NCBI RefSeq assembly: GCF_002285635.2
Contig: NZ_CP023049.2
Coordinates: 682,001 to 746,000 of the forward strand
Reading direction: 5' to 3'
From: Chryseobacterium piperi
GTDB taxonomy: Bacteria; Bacteroidota; Bacteroidia; Flavobacteriales; Weeksellaceae
DNA: 64,000 nucleotides
Shown here: positions 62,612-64,000 of the stretch, piece after piece
Numbering within the stretch: position 1 is the first letter of the stretch
Layout: every line of letters starts with the position of its first letter
The notes under the pieces: model-generated
Told to the model about the DNA's origin: nothing
Database searches by the model: none
What the model saw: only the letters and a program-made list of their open reading frames with translations
Position numbers and translations under genes: made by a program

Positions 62612-63190
62612 ATGACGAAAAGTCCATCCACATTAGGAATTATACTATTTATCGCTACAATGATTGTTTTTTTTATAGCGTACTTCTTCTTCTCAGGAAT
62701 TCAGTATTTTGATACATCACTCAAAATCAATGCATTCGTATTACCCGTTCTCTATGCCGGTGTTGCATTCTGGTCGGTAAAATCCCACTGGAACAATCAT
62801 AAAATGGGTTTTAGAGAAGCTTTTAAAAGATCTTTCGTTCCCATGTTTATTGGCGGAATTCTTTCCATCTTCAGCATTTATGCATTCTTAAATTTTGTTG
62901 ATACAGATGCTAAAAAGCTGTTGAATTACCAATATGTTGAAAGACAAAAATCAGAGCTGGATACAGAGTATCAGTCTGCAAGAAAAATTTTAAAACATCA
63001 AAAAGATATTGATGAGCTGGATCAAAAATATAATGAGCGGGTTCAAAGCTTTTCTCCGGAAGCGGTTAAAGGAAAAGATATGCTTACAGCAAGTCATTTT
63101 TCAGGATATTTTGCAGCAATTCTTATATTTTACGTAGTTTTGTCACTGTTTTTCGGAGCGTTTTTCAGAACAAAAACGATTCACCAATAA
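62612..63190 (+). CDS. DUF4199 membrane protein
   Basis: 192 aa with four hydrophobic segments (residues 8-28, 38-55, 74-95, 165-187) and a long charged loop (residues 100-155). Matches DUF4199 in topology and the GFREAFKRSFVPMFIGGILSIF segment. Function unknown. A glycosyltransferase gene follows 16 nt later, a pairing common in flavobacteria. Confidence 0.85.
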   Translation: MTKSPSTLGIILFIATMIVFFIAYFFFSGIQYFDTSLKINAFVLPVLYAGVAFWSVKSHWNNHKMGFREAFKRSFVPMFIGGILSIFSIYAFLNFVDTDAKKLLNYQYVERQKSELDTEYQSARKILKHQKDIDELDQKYNERVQSFSPEAVKGKDMLTASHFSGYFAAILIFYVVLSLFFGAFFRTKTIHQ

Positions 63191-63206
63191 TTTTTATAAA
63201 AATTAA

Positions 63207-64000
63207 ATGAATTTATCTATAATTATTCCGCTATTGAATGAGGAAGCCTCTCTGGAAGAATTGTTTTCCAGGATTGATACTGTTTGCAAAACAAACAATT
63301 TATCATATGAAGTTTGGTTTGTAGATGACGGAAGTACAGATTTATCGTGGAATATTATTGAGAACATGAAGGTTCAGTATCCTCAGATTCACGGTATTAA
63401 ATTTTCCAGAAATTATGGAAAGTCCCAGGCGCTCCATGCTGCTTTTGAAAGAGCGAACGGGGAAGTGGTTGTTACCATGGATGCTGATTTACAAGACTTT
63501 CCTGAAGAGATTCCGGAATTATACAAAATGGTCATTGAAGACAATTATGATATTGTATCAGGTTGGAAGAAAAAACGTTTTGATAACGTAATGACGAAAA
63601 ACGTTCCTTCTAAACTGTTTAATGCAGCAGCAAGAAAAGTTTCTGGTGTGGAACTTCATGATTTCAATTGTGGCCTAAAAGCCTATAAAAAACAGGTGGT
63701 TAAATCCATTGATGTTTACGGAGACATGCACAGATATATCCCTGTTTTAGCTGCTAATGCAGGATTCAGAAGAATTACAGAAAAAGAAGTTCAACATCAG
63801 GCACGACCTTACGGAACTTCAAAATTCGGAACCGAAAGATTTATCCGTGGTTTCCTTGATTTAGTAACTCTTTGGTTTGTAAGTCGTTTTGGCGGAAGGC
63901 CTATGCATTTCTTCGGTGCAGTGGGAACAATTATGTTCATTTTGGGTTTTCTTTCTGCACTTTGGCTGGGAGTTTCAAAATTAATTGATGTATCAAGAGG
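63207..64000 (+). CDS. Family 2 glycosyltransferase, partial (DPM/GtrB-like)
   Basis: 264 codons, running off the right edge. MNLSIIIPLLNEEASLEELFSRI begins the GT-A fold; VDDGSTD, DADLQDFPEEI (DxD region) and FNCGLKAYKK follow. RPYGTSKFGTERFIRGFLDLVTLWF leads into the first of the C-terminal membrane helices (FFGAVGTIMFILGFLSALWLG). Dolichol-phosphate-mannose-synthase-like; probably transfers a sugar to a polyprenyl phosphate. Confidence 0.9.
   Translation, partial: MNLSIIIPLLNEEASLEELFSRIDTVCKTNNLSYEVWFVDDGSTDLSWNIIENMKVQYPQIHGIKFSRNYGKSQALHAAFERANGEVVVTMDADLQDFPEEIPELYKMVIEDNYDIVSGWKKKRFDNVMTKNVPSKLFNAAARKVSGVELHDFNCGLKAYKKQVVKSIDVYGDMHRYIPVLAANAGFRRITEKEVQHQARPYGTSKFGTERFIRGFLDLVTLWFVSRFGGRPMHFFGAVGTIMFILGFLSALWLGVSKLIDVSR

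Noticed and set aside
1..64000. tRNA, rRNA operon or prophage
   Set aside because: I found no tRNA cloverleaf, rRNA sequence, integrase or phage structural genes; tssE is gp25-like but sits next to tssF, not in a phage module.

Overview
The window looks like chromosomal DNA of a flavobacterium close to Chryseobacterium (Bacteroidota, Weeksellaceae). The support is: low GC; many TAnnTTTG -7 boxes, the Bacteroidota sigma factor signature; type IX secretion (T9SS) C-terminal sorting domains; mevalonate-pathway genes; a T6SS-iii type baseplate gene pair; and family-typical proteins such as DUF4199, DUF4920, DUF4286 and the PG_1098-like methyltransferase. The genus is inferred from general resemblance; no search was run.

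Layout. 1-8.3 kb: start of a ClC-type chloride channel gene (runs off the left edge), a 2-oxoacid dehydrogenase E2, a SAM hydroxide adenosyltransferase and ffh on the minus strand; phoH-like and four outer-membrane beta-barrel genes (three in close tandem) on the plus strand. 8.4-13.8 kb: ATP synthase genes atpB-E-F-H-A-G behind a small membrane protein, without atpD/atpC. 13.9-15.6 kb: CorC/CNNM-like protein and clpS. 15.7-19.1 kb: a T9SS metalloprotease gene broken by a frameshift in an A7 tract, then an IS1182-type insertion sequence. 19.2-33.5 kb: udk, divIC/ftsB-like, methylmalonyl-CoA mutase subunit, DinB, methyltransferase, small lipoprotein, M20 dipeptidase, T9SS protein, SDR, etfBA, bifunctional nuclease, NupG-like permease, thiolase. 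33.5-40.7 kb: UMF1-type MFS, reprolysin-like T9SS protease, mevalonate kinase with a UbiA prenyltransferase, proline dehydrogenase. 40.9-45.5 kb: HTH regulator facing an 847-bp gene-free region, M14 peptidase, DUF4920, amino-acid permease. 45.7-48.4 kb: tssE-tssF followed by a tandem structured repeat. 48.6-55.3 kb: uvrA, small secreted proteins, a double-glycine leader peptide gene of 44 codons, DUF421, GNAT, two tiny lipoproteins. 55.4-64 kb: gyrA, TPR protein, menB-menA, SRPBCC, MBL-fold hydrolase, the SRP RNA gene (minus strand), DUF4199 and a partial family 2 glycosyltransferase.

Most of the window is core metabolism and information processing. The SRP RNA (62.4 kb) and its protein Ffh (6.9 kb) are both here. 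EtfAB, thiolase and the SDR are compatible with fatty-acid or amino-acid oxidation, and menB/menA serve menaquinone for respiration that drives the ATP synthase. Envelope genes (OMPs, lipoproteins, T9SS proteases) and the two T6SS baseplate genes make up the surface and secretion side.

The least ordinary items are: the 44-aa GG-leader peptide at 52268; a 108-111 bp tandem repeat at 48141-48382 whose hairpin shows a compensatory base-pair change between copies; a class of 7-nt-periodic intergenic repeats at three separate loci; an operator-like array that embeds the promoter of the HTH gene; the SRP RNA gene; and two frameshifted genes (a protease in a homopolymer, and a transposase at a CCCAAAG heptamer).
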